NCBI GenBank assembly: GCA_007130245.1
Contig: SLSW01000142.1
Span: forward strand, 1 to 59,027
DNA: 59,027 bases
Direction of reading: 5' to 3'
Origin: Micromonosporaceae bacterium
GTDB taxonomy: Bacteria; Actinomycetota; Actinomycetes; Mycobacteriales; Micromonosporaceae
This document shows, piece after piece, positions 8,953 through 16,820 of the stretch (positions within the stretch are counted from its first letter, which is position 1; each line of letters begins with the position of its first letter). The notes below the pieces were generated by a model that saw nothing but the letters and a program-made list of their open reading frames with translations, made no database searches and had not been told where the DNA came from. The translations under genes were made by a program, and so were the position numbers.

Positions 8953-10031
8953 TGATTTATTTCCATCAAAGCTTTGGCCGCCCACCGCGACCCATCGGCG
9001 CCGTAGCGCAAGTGGTAGAACTCTGCACTTCCCAGGATGTCGAGGCCGGTCGAGGGAACCGCCGCTGGCTCTAGCCAGTCGGCCATCCAGGACTGGTCGG
9101 CATCGAGGCGGGTCTCGTCGATCAACGACGCTGGGTCCGAGATGCGGTCGAGCGAGTATCCGTTCATGCCGCAGTCAAAAGCGACCCGGACCACGCTGCG
9201 TATCGGTGCTGATCTGGCAAGCCGCGTGTTCAGCAGCGAAGCCAACTCCTGTGCGTCAAGGTAGACCCGGTCGGTCGGCCGCGGCGTCGGTGGTTCGTTG
9301 TCGACATGAAGGTGCTCCCCACGCTCCACGACCGATTGGAGAGCTGGGCTCATCGGGAGCACGTCGGTGCGAACCCCTACCGAGACCGGCAAGGACCGCC
9401 CGACGAGCATGTCGCCTTCGACGCGTACGAACAGTGTGTCGTTGGATAGAAGCGAACCAGCACCCAGGTCTAGCATGGTCAACAACATGGACGTCTTGCC
9501 GACACGTCGCGGCCCGGCCAAGGCAACGGCCCTCCCGCCGGGGCCGACAACGCTGCTCGCATGGATCGGCACCCAGCCATGCCGGAGCAACGCCGTCGCC
9601 GCCTTGGCGCGCAACACTCGAGTCGCCGCTGTTACTACAGCCGGTCCGGCCGCCGGCGCGACCAGGTTCCGTTGAAGTCCATCATGAACCACGACGATGG
9701 CTTCCGCTCTGCCCGGCGGGCCAATCTCTGTCAGTCGGATCTGCGGGTGGCGCGTAGTCGGGACGAGCCGCTCGTGGATCCTAGGATCGATGAAACATGC
9801 CACATCTGGGCGCGATCCAGGAGTTGGGATGACCCGGAAGTGATTCTCAAACTTTGCAGCGACGGCCTCTACAAGTCCGGTATGCGGCGAGCCGAAGACG
9901 AGGTCGATCGGGTCTGACACGAGACGGACGCACGCGACCGCCCTCGACGGTAGGCCTGCGGTCACCGCGACCGCGTCCGCTGCAGGCTCGTCCGCACCCG
10001 CCACAGGTCCTACGGCGCGGATTGTCGGCAC
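8949..10031 (-). CDS. HPr-kinase-like ATPase, first copy
   Basis: A 360-residue relative of the product of 6366-7400. The core has GWVPIHASSV, Walker A GPRRVGKTS and LLSNDTLFVRVEGD, with the same order and spacing as the other copy. The N-terminal 130 residues differ from it. Like other HprK-related kinases next to PqqD-type proteins, it is expected to phosphorylate a peptide-bound or free small molecule; the substrate is unknown. The GTG start at 10031 is chosen for the TTGGAGGAG ribosome site. It lies within the last 22 bases of the deaminase gene, implying translational coupling. A longer open frame to 10256 is overlap only. Confidence 0.75.
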   Translation of the reverse strand: MPTIRAVGPVAGADEPAADAVAVTAGLPSRAVACVRLVSDPIDLVFGSPHTGLVEAVAAKFENHFRVIPTPGSRPDVACFIDPRIHERLVPTTRHPQIRLTEIGPPGRAEAIVVVHDGLQRNLVAPAAGPAVVTAATRVLRAKAATALLRHGWVPIHASSVVGPGGRAVALAGPRRVGKTSMLLTMLDLGAGSLLSNDTLFVRVEGDMLVGRSLPVSVGVRTDVLPMSPALQSVVERGEHLHVDNEPPTPRPTDRVYLDAQELASLLNTRLARSAPIRSVVRVAFDCGMNGYSLDRISDPASLIDETRLDADQSWMADWLEPAAVPSTGLDILGSAEFYHLRYGADGSRWAAKALMEINQ

Positions 10032-11119
10032 AGCGACTCCTCCAACAACATGGTCATTTCGGCCACGCCTGCCGTCCTTCCACTCAGGCGTCCGAACAGC
10101 CTTTCGTATCCGGTCGGCGTGATGCCGGTGAACTGCTCCAGTGACACCCCGTCCGAGCGTAACGCGTCGCCGTGCCGGGCTACCAGGTCCTGTGAGGCCC
10201 TTCCAGGAAGGTACTGAATGGTCCGTACTCCCGCACCTATCAAATGGCGTAGGCAAAGGTGGCAGGGTGGCTGGGTCGTGTAAGCCCGACTGCCGCCCAG
10301 TCGGACACCTCGTCGGGCGGCAGACAGGATGGCTGCCTCCTCCGCGTGTATGTTCCTGCCTCGAGCTTCTCCCTTCAGGACCTGAGGGAGCCGGTCGCCG
10401 GGCAGCGCGTTCACTCCCAGCGCGGCGATCGCGTCCCGCACCGCCGCCGATAGCATCGCCCGCTCCACCAGCCAGTCGAGCGTGTCCATGAAGTCACCCC
10501 ACCGGGCCGCCGTCGCGTAGTCATACCCGAACCGTGCGCGATCCCGTCCGTCATAAGGATCACCATCCCAGTATTGGCCACCGCCTGCACGCGGCACCTC
10601 GTTGGACCCTACGGCGATCAGATCTCCGGTCTCATCGCACAGGGCCGCACCGGCCTGACCTCGTACCGTTGATGATCGCAATCGCGCCGCGGCGGCGAAG
10701 TACATCGCCTGCTCGTCGGCGGTGGGCCCGTGCGCGCCCGGCCAGGCGAGCAGGGTCGCATACCGATCGAAAGTGTCTCCGGCGACCTTCGTGACCACAT
10801 CGCCGCCCATGACCGGGCTGCCATCGTTCCAGCTCGAGTCGGCAGCGTCGACCTGCCACAACAGGCCGCCATAGACGGTTCGCAGGCTACGCACTGTTAC
10901 GGGGTCCGACACCGTCAGGACGAGCCAACAGCGCTGCCGACCGCCTCTCCGAGCGCGGATGTCGGCCACGAGGTGGGCGATCTCGCTGCCGGACGAATGT
11001 ACTTCCGCCACAGTCACCCCGATCGCGCCAGCCCGTTTGGCAATATCCAACCAGTGGTCCCGGCCCGAGGGCACACCTGGCGTGCAGGCGATCAGCGCGA
11101 AGCCCGCCACCGAAGTCAC
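10010..11119 (-). CDS. AvcD-like (anti-phage dCTP deaminase type) cytidylate deaminase
   Basis: A 369-residue two-part protein. The C-terminal half is a zinc-dependent cytidine/deoxycytidylate deaminase: H258-A-E260 in NIHAEEAAIL and C286/C289 in TTQPPCHLCLRHLI. Before it stands AVGSNEVPRAGGGQYWDGD followed by DGRD, the hallmark of the anti-phage dCTP deaminase (AvcD) group rather than housekeeping dCMP deaminases. In AvcD the N-terminal domain is a P-loop NTPase; here no GxxxxGK[ST] motif is visible, so that domain has lost its Walker A. Its operon place suggests deamination of a modified cytidylate. The GTG start overlaps the preceding stop (GTGA). Stand-alone defence is the alternative. 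Confidence 0.75.
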   Translation of the reverse strand: MTSVAGFALIACTPGVPSGRDHWLDIAKRAGAIGVTVAEVHSSGSEIAHLVADIRARRGGRQRCWLVLTVSDPVTVRSLRTVYGGLLWQVDAADSSWNDGSPVMGGDVVTKVAGDTFDRYATLLAWPGAHGPTADEQAMYFAAAARLRSSTVRGQAGAALCDETGDLIAVGSNEVPRAGGGQYWDGDPYDGRDRARFGYDYATAARWGDFMDTLDWLVERAMLSAAVRDAIAALGVNALPGDRLPQVLKGEARGRNIHAEEAAILSAARRGVRLGGSRAYTTQPPCHLCLRHLIGAGVRTIQYLPGRASQDLVARHGDALRSDGVSLEQFTGITPTGYERLFGRLSGRTAGVAEMTMLLEESLCRQSAP

Positions 11120-12072
11120 CAGTCGACACAGAGGTGACGGGGCCGGTAGTACATGTGCTCGGATCGGGCACGCCGCCTCTCGGCCTGGGCCGGGCAGTCA
11201 CATCGCTGGGAGTCTGGGAGCTTGCTCAGAGCGGGTAGCGCTTGAAGGAACACGTCGAACATCCGCGCCCGTCCCCGCGCCACCAGGTCATTGACCTCCG
11301 CCTGTGCCGCCTTCGCGCCGACCATCAGCTGCTCTCGAATCGCCTCGTCGTCGACCGGCACGGCCAGCGCACCGTAGTGCACGCCAGACTCCTTGGCGAG
11401 CGTCGCCTCCGGGTCAAGCGTTTGACCCACCACGTCCAACCCTTGGCGAGTGTAGAGATCGAGCTCAGCGGCCGTCTCGATGCGTGGCCAGCCGTGAAAG
11501 GTTCCGTAGACACACTTCGCAGGCGCCGCCACAGGGCTGCCGTACCTCGCAGCGAGAAGGATGTTCTTGACAGAATCACAGAAGGGCCAGTACATGTCGA
11601 CGGTCCGGAAACCCCAGGGTCCGTCGACGGCTATCGACTGATGGTGTGGGCCCAGACCCACAAGATCGGTCGGCACGACGACCTCACCCGCCACCGCATT
11701 GGGCTGTACAGAGCCGACGATGAACGTGCCGATCAACACCTCGACACCGAGGAAGTCGACAACTCGTTGCGTGATCGTGTAGTTGAGCCCCTCCGTCGTG
11801 CGGCGTCGACGGTCGACCCGCCCATAGATGAGCAAGAACTCCTGCCCACCGTGTGCGGCAAGGTAGCACCGAAGGTGGACACCGGCTTCCGTCTCGATGA
11901 TCAGCTGCACCGGATCCGTATGAGCCATGAAGTCGTCAGGCCTGGCGATAACCGCGACTCTGGCGTCGAGGCGTTGCCGGACCTGCCGAATGTTGTCAGG
12001 ATGCACGAAGATGGCGCGGGTTCCACGAATGCCCTCGACTGGGTGCATCCCGCCCTCTCCTGTCTCCGCCAT
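11116..12072 (-). CDS. MTAP/PNP-family nucleoside phosphorylase-like protein
   Basis: A 318-residue member of the purine nucleoside/5'-methylthioadenosine phosphorylase superfamily. Visible blocks are VVVPTDLVGLGPHHQSI, YGTFHGWPRIETAAELDLY (usual form GPRFETxAE) and DVVGQTLDPEATLAKESGVHYGALA, matching the VVGMTxxPEAxLARExxxxYA block of MTAP/PNP. The expected chemistry is reversible phosphorolysis of an N-glycosidic bond. The usual EGPRFET is altered to HGWPRIET and the usual N-terminal phosphate loop is not obvious, so the substrate or even the reaction may differ. The C-terminal tail has a CDCPAQAERRRARSE stretch not typical of the family. Four bases separate it from the upstream gene. Confidence 0.75.
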   Translation of the reverse strand: MAETGEGGMHPVEGIRGTRAIFVHPDNIRQVRQRLDARVAVIARPDDFMAHTDPVQLIIETEAGVHLRCYLAAHGGQEFLLIYGRVDRRRRTTEGLNYTITQRVVDFLGVEVLIGTFIVGSVQPNAVAGEVVVPTDLVGLGPHHQSIAVDGPWGFRTVDMYWPFCDSVKNILLAARYGSPVAAPAKCVYGTFHGWPRIETAAELDLYTRQGLDVVGQTLDPEATLAKESGVHYGALAVPVDDEAIREQLMVGAKAAQAEVNDLVARGRARMFDVFLQALPALSKLPDSQRCDCPAQAERRRARSEHMYYRPRHLCVDW

Positions 12073-12075
12073 GGG

Positions 12076-13074
12076 TCACTCCAGTTCGCCCGTCGGGTGG
12101 GTCCAGTGATCGGCCCACATCCTGTCAAGCCACCACTGATACCCCTCATCGAAAGCCGCTGTCAGGTAGCCGTGCCGGAGCGTCCTGCCCGGTCCGCCAT
12201 CCCGTGCGCTGTGCTGAAAGGCAACGTTGTTCCAGAGAATGAGGTCACCTTGGGCAGCCACCAGCGAACGACCGAAACAGCGGCCGAGATCCAGCATCGT
12301 CAAACCCGTGACCTCGTGGAGCACCGTGCAGTAGACCCTGGCAACCTGTCCCAGGCAGCCACCACAGGGGCATCGGCCGACGAGCGACTCCAGTTCCGGT
12401 GCGGCAGCAACCTCCCGCTCGTCGAGGTCACTGTGCCCCTCGCTACGATCGACGGCAATAGCAGCGGGAGAGGTGGCCCCCAGTAACATCGGAATAGTTA
12501 GATAGCGCATAACTTTCCCGCCGGACCTGAACGTAGCGATCAGGTTCCGCATCGTTCGTCGGTAGAACCGCAAGCCCTCGCGTACGTCGTCGCAGCCGCT
12601 TACTGAGCGCACGAGGGAGGGCAGCGGGTAGAACGTTGTCACCGCGTCAGGGTTCGCACCCGCGCTCTCCACGACGAACGCGGCGTAGGCCTTTCGTCGG
12701 CGCGCCGGATCGGCCAGTGGTAGGCCACTGGCCTCCAGTCGGGTCACCGTACCTCCGTCATGGTGCGGCAGCAGGACCTGAGGTATCGGCCCGGCTTCCT
12801 TAACCACGGTGTGGGGCTCTCTCCAAGCGGTGACGAACCCGACCCTGGCCGGACCCGTCGTCGCTGCGAACGCGGTCAGCACGGCCCGGGCGACCGCGTG
12901 GTTGGCCTGGGCTGACTGGCCCGTCCTTCCCAGCTCGACCTGGCACACGCCGTGTGTCTGGACCAGTGCCGCAGCACGACCTCCGAGCTCTGGCGCCTGG
13001 GCGAGAAGCCTCACCTCCGAAGCTGGTCCGTCGGGAGTGAGGCTGGGAACCCGCCTGTGAGAAGGACCGATCAT
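12076..13074 (-). CDS. Fe(II)/2-oxoglutarate-dependent oxygenase (TauD/CAS-like)
   Basis: A 332-residue protein with the jelly-roll oxygenase triad: H104-H105-D106 in VLLPHHDGG (an HxD motif), the distal H288 in NNVAFQHSARDGG, and a 2-oxoglutarate-binding Arg 9-12 residues later in GPGRTLRHGYL. LWNNVAFQHSARD is typical of TauD/clavaminate-synthase-like enzymes. It is expected to hydroxylate, desaturate or otherwise oxidise a pathway intermediate. An unusual CPCGGCLGQ cysteine cluster sits at about residues 235-243 and could bind metal. The ATG overlaps the preceding stop (ATGA). Confidence 0.8.
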   Translation of the reverse strand: MIGPSHRRVPSLTPDGPASEVRLLAQAPELGGRAAALVQTHGVCQVELGRTGQSAQANHAVARAVLTAFAATTGPARVGFVTAWREPHTVVKEAGPIPQVLLPHHDGGTVTRLEASGLPLADPARRRKAYAAFVVESAGANPDAVTTFYPLPSLVRSVSGCDDVREGLRFYRRTMRNLIATFRSGGKVMRYLTIPMLLGATSPAAIAVDRSEGHSDLDEREVAAAPELESLVGRCPCGGCLGQVARVYCTVLHEVTGLTMLDLGRCFGRSLVAAQGDLILWNNVAFQHSARDGGPGRTLRHGYLTAAFDEGYQWWLDRMWADHWTHPTGELE

Positions 13075-13673
13075 GCCTGACCGCCAGCCGAGCCGTCGGA
13101 TCGGTCAGAAACCGCTCGGAGGAAAGCGCGCACCGCCCGGGGTGAGGTGAGGTGCACCATCTTCGCACCGTAAACGCCGGTGAGCATGGTGCGGTAGTGA
13201 GTCCGATAGTGTGGCTGCCGTTGCCACGCCAAGGCTATTATCGACTTACGTGGATTGGTGCTGCACAGGGTCGACCACGCTTGCCGGTTGCCGTTCCACA
13301 ACCGCCGCCTAAAGATTGCCCGGTAGAGGCTGCGAATGATGACTCGCCGCAAAATCGTGACTCGATCCAGATCGAGGAACACGATGACATCGGCGGCCGG
13401 CCACGTGGTTTCCGCCAGCCAGAGGTAGTTGCCGTCAACCACCCATCGCCGTTCCGCACCGACCCGTTGCGCCACGATCGCTGTCATCTCTTCCTGCTCA
13501 CGCGCGGCCCAGCCCGGCAGGTTGAAGATCGCGTCCAGCTCGACGTGAGCTGCCCTCAGCGCGCGCGCGAGGCATCGGGACAGGGTCGTCTTCCCGCTTC
13601 CACTGCAGCCAACAACAACTGCCCGCGAGACGTTGGCGGGATTAGCGGTCCACGACGGTGGTGAAAATCTCAA
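13071..13673 (-). CDS. Small P-loop kinase (adenylate-kinase/FlaR-like)
   Basis: A 200-residue P-loop protein. Walker A GCSGSGKTT lies at about residues 22-30, then VELDAIF and WVVDGNYLWLAETTWPAADVIVFLDLDR, the layout of adenylate-kinase-like 'topology modulation' proteins (FlaR family). These are small-molecule phosphotransferases of mostly unknown substrate. It probably phosphorylates a nucleoside or alcohol of the pathway. The TTG start overlaps the radical SAM stop (TTGA); a start nearer residue 15 is possible. C-terminal RTHYRTMLTGVYG is basic and may form the lid. Confidence 0.7.
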   Translation of the reverse strand: MRFSPPSWTANPANVSRAVVVGCSGSGKTTLSRCLARALRAAHVELDAIFNLPGWAAREQEEMTAIVAQRVGAERRWVVDGNYLWLAETTWPAADVIVFLDLDRVTILRRVIIRSLYRAIFRRRLWNGNRQAWSTLCSTNPRKSIIALAWQRQPHYRTHYRTMLTGVYGAKMVHLTSPRAVRAFLRAVSDRSDGSAGGQA

Positions 13674-15043
13674 CGCACCTGCACCTGCCTGACCGCCGGC
13701 AAGCCGACGTCAACCGGAGCGCCGGGTCTGTCCGGCCCTGCCACCACTGCGGGTAGGAACGACGAAAGGGCCCGCCTGTCGTCGCCGTACGCGTTGGCCG
13801 AAACGACCTCGTCGACGTACTCGTACAGGCGCTCGATCCCCTCGTCGCGAGCTACCCTCTCAACCGTTTCAAGCAGGGCGTTGGAACGGTTCTTGAATGG
13901 GTCGCAGACCGCCGGGCATATGCGCGGCAGCTGCGTCATGAGGACGGATCTGGTCTTTCCCTCCCAGACGGCGCTGAACTGCGAGTCAACAGCGCTGCCA
14001 TACGCTGCTCCGCCTGGTCGAGGATGATAGTTGCAGGGGTAAAGTCTACCGTCCGATCCGATCGCCGCCATCAGCCGGGTGATTCGACATGCCGAGAAGT
14101 GGCGTGTCAGGTCCGGCGGAACACTCATCTGGTGCACCTCGACCAGGTGAAAGTCGTCGTCGACAAGATCCGAGTTGATCGCCGCAATCAGCTCCTTGGC
14201 GTGCTCGACCTGGCTCTCGTTCAACAGCCTCTCACCGCTGATATCGCGCTTCAACCGCATTGTGTCCACCCCGGACTCCTTGAGCAGCCGGGCGGCGTCG
14301 TACACCTCGTGATGATTCTCGGGGTAGAGAATGAAGGACGCGTTGATCGCCAGGCGCGTCTCTGGGGTGTTCGCACGTAGCACCGCTAACCTGCTTAGGT
14401 TCTCCAGAGCGGCCGCGAACTTCCCTCGGCCGGACGAACGACCCTGAAACTTGAGTAGAGCGTACGAATCCTCCGACCCGGCGTCTAGGCTGAGGTGGAC
14501 GTACGTGGCGCGAACTAATGCGGCCCGGACTGACGCATCCATCAGGACGCCATTCGTGAAGAGGCCCGTACGAAGGCCGCAGTCAGCTAGGAAGTGCAGT
14601 GCGGCAACGACCGCGAGTTTGGACATCAAGGGTTCGCCAATAAGGCCTGAGAACGACACTGCCTCTACGCCGAACTCCCTGCCCACGGAGTCGGTCTTTC
14701 GATAGTCGACAATGCCTCGGAGGACACTGAGCATCACCTCCGGGTCGGCCAGGACGTTCGGTAGCGTCTCGTGCGCAGTCTTGGCGGCGTCCAACAAGGT
14801 CGACTCCGACCCGGAATCGTCCCAAATCTCGATCGGCACGTGGTCGCCGATGCACCACGCGCAGCGCAGGTTGCACCCGCTCGAGGGGTGTATAAGTACC
14901 TCGTACGGCGGCAGAATCTCACCCCGAAGCATCCCGGCGACCCGGTCGCGTTCTCGGCGCAGGACGTCGAACTCGTTAAACCGGCCTGGCAGGTCGGGCC
15001 GAAGGTGCATGGCGAGTGGGTTGGCCGGCGAGTTATCGACCAT
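13670..15043 (-). CDS. Radical SAM enzyme with SPASM-like cysteine-rich C-terminus
   Basis: A 457-residue radical S-adenosylmethionine protein. The [4Fe-4S] motif is C57-N-L-R-C61-A-W-C64 after VLIHPSSG. FSGLIGEPLM is the GGE-like SAM contact, followed by LRTGLFTNGVLM and YVHLSLDAG. The last 130 residues hold further cysteines in FSACRITRL, GRLYPCNYHPRPGG and RICPAVCDPF, the spacing of SPASM-type auxiliary clusters used by peptide- and sugar-modifying enzymes. It could modify the nearby peptide or a nucleoside intermediate; the sequence does not decide which. The ATG at 15043 has GAGGAGGAAC before it and overlaps the TenA-like gene by 11 bases. Confidence 0.85.
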   Translation of the reverse strand: MVDNSPANPLAMHLRPDLPGRFNEFDVLRRERDRVAGMLRGEILPPYEVLIHPSSGCNLRCAWCIGDHVPIEIWDDSGSESTLLDAAKTAHETLPNVLADPEVMLSVLRGIVDYRKTDSVGREFGVEAVSFSGLIGEPLMSKLAVVAALHFLADCGLRTGLFTNGVLMDASVRAALVRATYVHLSLDAGSEDSYALLKFQGRSSGRGKFAAALENLSRLAVLRANTPETRLAINASFILYPENHHEVYDAARLLKESGVDTMRLKRDISGERLLNESQVEHAKELIAAINSDLVDDDFHLVEVHQMSVPPDLTRHFSACRITRLMAAIGSDGRLYPCNYHPRPGGAAYGSAVDSQFSAVWEGKTRSVLMTQLPRICPAVCDPFKNRSNALLETVERVARDEGIERLYEYVDEVVSANAYGDDRRALSSFLPAVVAGPDRPGAPVDVGLPAVRQVQVR

Positions 15044-15731
15044 CGGATCGTTCCTCCTCGGTGTAGCGGTCGGTCACTGCCAGCGCGGCATCAAAGACCC
15101 GCGTCTGGTACGCGACACTCCGAGTGAATTCCTGTCGCATTGACTCCCGGCCAGTAGATCCCCCAGTGGCCGAGTATGTATCCATCATTTCGATATGGCT
15201 AGCAGTCAAGCTCATGTCACGTTCATTGACATAGCCCTGGGCCCACTTGACGATTTCCGGCTCGCTCGCCGGAGGTGACGCCGCGAACCGGGTACCAATG
15301 ATCTCCGTGAACATGGCGCATGGAAGGAGAGCAGCGGCGATAGCTCCGATTGGCTGCTCCCACGCGACTCGGAGGAGATGATTGGCGTACGCGTCGCGAC
15401 TGAGCCCTCGGATCATCCGGTCCATCCTCACCGGACGCGCTTGGTTCAGCCGCGCGAGCAAGTCTTCCTTTGACGCGCGCTTATCGGCGATGAACGTCTC
15501 GTGGAGCACGCGGATGGCGGCACGTGCCCAATCACACCCTGCCGGAGCTTTCGCCACGCCGAGGGCCAGGGCTCGGTGCATGTCAGCGCTGAACGACGTG
15601 TCAAACTCGTGGAAGAACACGAACTGCTCGAGGGTGAGCGATCCATCGGCGAGCCTCTCGATCCATGGATGGTCGCGATAGGCTCGCCAGCCGCTTACAG
15701 AATCGTCAATGCACTCCAGAGCAAAGCTCAT
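15033..15731 (-). CDS. TenA-like (thiaminase II fold) protein
   Basis: A 232-residue all-helical protein of the TenA/PqqC superfamily. LEQFVFFHEFDTSF corresponds to the pyrimidine-binding Asp region of TenA, and ALLPCAMFTEIIG carries the catalytic-type Cys. By my alignment two other TenA residues differ: the Tyr four after that Cys is Thr, and the C-terminal catalytic Glu is Gln in SVAYQTRVFDAAL. TenA enzymes cleave or hydrolyse 4-amino-5-aminomethylpyrimidines, so the substrate may be a pyrimidine made by this operon, with changed chemistry. The start at 15731 has CCGGAGAG before it and overlaps the Nudix stop (ATGA). Confidence 0.75.
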   Translation of the reverse strand: MSFALECIDDSVSGWRAYRDHPWIERLADGSLTLEQFVFFHEFDTSFSADMHRALALGVAKAPAGCDWARAAIRVLHETFIADKRASKEDLLARLNQARPVRMDRMIRGLSRDAYANHLLRVAWEQPIGAIAAALLPCAMFTEIIGTRFAASPPASEPEIVKWAQGYVNERDMSLTASHIEMMDTYSATGGSTGRESMRQEFTRSVAYQTRVFDAALAVTDRYTEEERSDGR

Positions 15732-16195
15732 AGAACTCTCCGGTCCTCGTTCAGCCATCCAGTCAGGATGCGTTCGTTCAGTTCCTCCAGAGCAGTCCGG
15801 TTCCCGTCGTAATGGAGACGTTGATAGGCGTCTGGATAGGAGAGCCAGCGCAGCTCCCAGTGCTCGTTCGACAAGGTGATCTCCGGGGCCCCGGTCAGGT
15901 CCATCGCGAAGTAGTGCTGCTTTACGACGAAGCATGCCGGACCCCAGTCGGGTCTGGCCGCGAAGAGCCTGGCCGGAACGGAGTCCACGCAGTCGAGCCG
16001 GTAGAGCGGGCCGATGACACCGGCCTCCTCACGGGTCTCCCGGACAGCCGCCTCTACGGCCGTCTCGCCGCCCTCCGCGCCTCCGGCCACGCCATGCCAC
16101 ACGCCATCATCAGCCCGCTGGAGCAACGCGTACTCGGTGATCTTGTCTAACCGTCGGAAGAGGAGTACCAGCACCTGTAGGGGATCACGCGCCAT
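15728..16195 (-). CDS. Nudix hydrolase (NudB-like), first copy
   Basis: A 155-residue Nudix protein with an intact box: GGAEGGETAVEAAVRE then TREEAGV. C-terminal HWELRWLSYPDA mirrors the equivalent HREFRWMSYDEA of the copy at 7397, so the two are paralogues of the same subfamily and equal length. It probably hydrolyses a pyrimidine-type diphosphate or triphosphate between the kinase and later steps. It overlaps the HAD gene by 11 bases upstream and the TenA-like start downstream. Having two Nudix enzymes in one operon suggests two different phosphorylated intermediates. Confidence 0.85.
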   Translation of the reverse strand: MARDPLQVLVLLFRRLDKITEYALLQRADDGVWHGVAGGAEGGETAVEAAVRETREEAGVIGPLYRLDCVDSVPARLFAARPDWGPACFVVKQHYFAMDLTGAPEITLSNEHWELRWLSYPDAYQRLHYDGNRTALEELNERILTGWLNEDRRVL

Positions 16196-16820
16196 GTCCG
16201 ACCCCGTCGAAGATCGGGAGACCAGCAGTCAAGGAAGGTATGGTCCGGTCCGCCGGCTCCGTGACGCCCTTCCCGACAGCAACCACTCGCAACCCGGCCA
16301 GTCTGGCCGCTCGGACCCCAATATCAGAGTCTTCGACCGCCATGGCCTCGGCCGGTGTCAGGCGCAGCTGCCGGCACGCCTCGAGGTAGACGTCGGGGCG
16401 GGGCTTAGGACTTAGCGGTGGGGCTATACCGACTGCTGCAGCCACCTCAATGCCAATCAGCTTCAGGACCTCTAGCACGAGCTCCGCCGGACTGTTCGAC
16501 GCGACCCCGGCCGCAATGCCCGCTTGTCTCAGACCGGACACGAGATCACGGGCGCCGGGCATGGGGCGGACGGTCGAGTCGTTCAGCCGTGCCCTGAGTA
16601 GGCACAGAAGCTCAGCTTCCCACTGCGCGGCCGGTACGCCCGGCAGCATCTCGCCGAGCGCGAGGGCAGTGGCCGGAAGAGACCCACCCTTCACCTCGAT
16701 CCAGTGGTCGTTGGGCGAGTATCCATGCGCTCGCAGGACACCGGCCTTCGCTGTCTTCCAGAGCAACTCGGTATCCGCGAGGGTACCGTCTAGGTCGAAG
16801 ATCACGCCACGGTACATCAT
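16185..16820 (-). CDS. HAD-family phosphatase (beta-phosphoglucomutase-like)
   Basis: A 211-residue haloacid-dehalogenase hydrolase. Motif I is VIFDLDGTLADTE with nucleophile Asp and acid/base Asp; motif II is the Ser of GVASNSPAE; motif III is Lys in LSPKPRPDVYLEA; motif IV is AVEDSDIGVRAA. An alpha-helical cap between motifs I and II places it in subfamily I. It likely removes phosphate from a nucleotide or hydroxymethylpyrimidine phosphate. The ATG at 16820 overlaps the ThiD-like stop (ATGA) and has GGGGGTGGA before it; the longer open frame upstream is only overlap with the ThiD-like gene. Confidence 0.85.
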   Translation of the reverse strand: MMYRGVIFDLDGTLADTELLWKTAKAGVLRAHGYSPNDHWIEVKGGSLPATALALGEMLPGVPAAQWEAELLCLLRARLNDSTVRPMPGARDLVSGLRQAGIAAGVASNSPAELVLEVLKLIGIEVAAAVGIAPPLSPKPRPDVYLEACRQLRLTPAEAMAVEDSDIGVRAARLAGLRVVAVGKGVTEPADRTIPSLTAGLPIFDGVGHGA

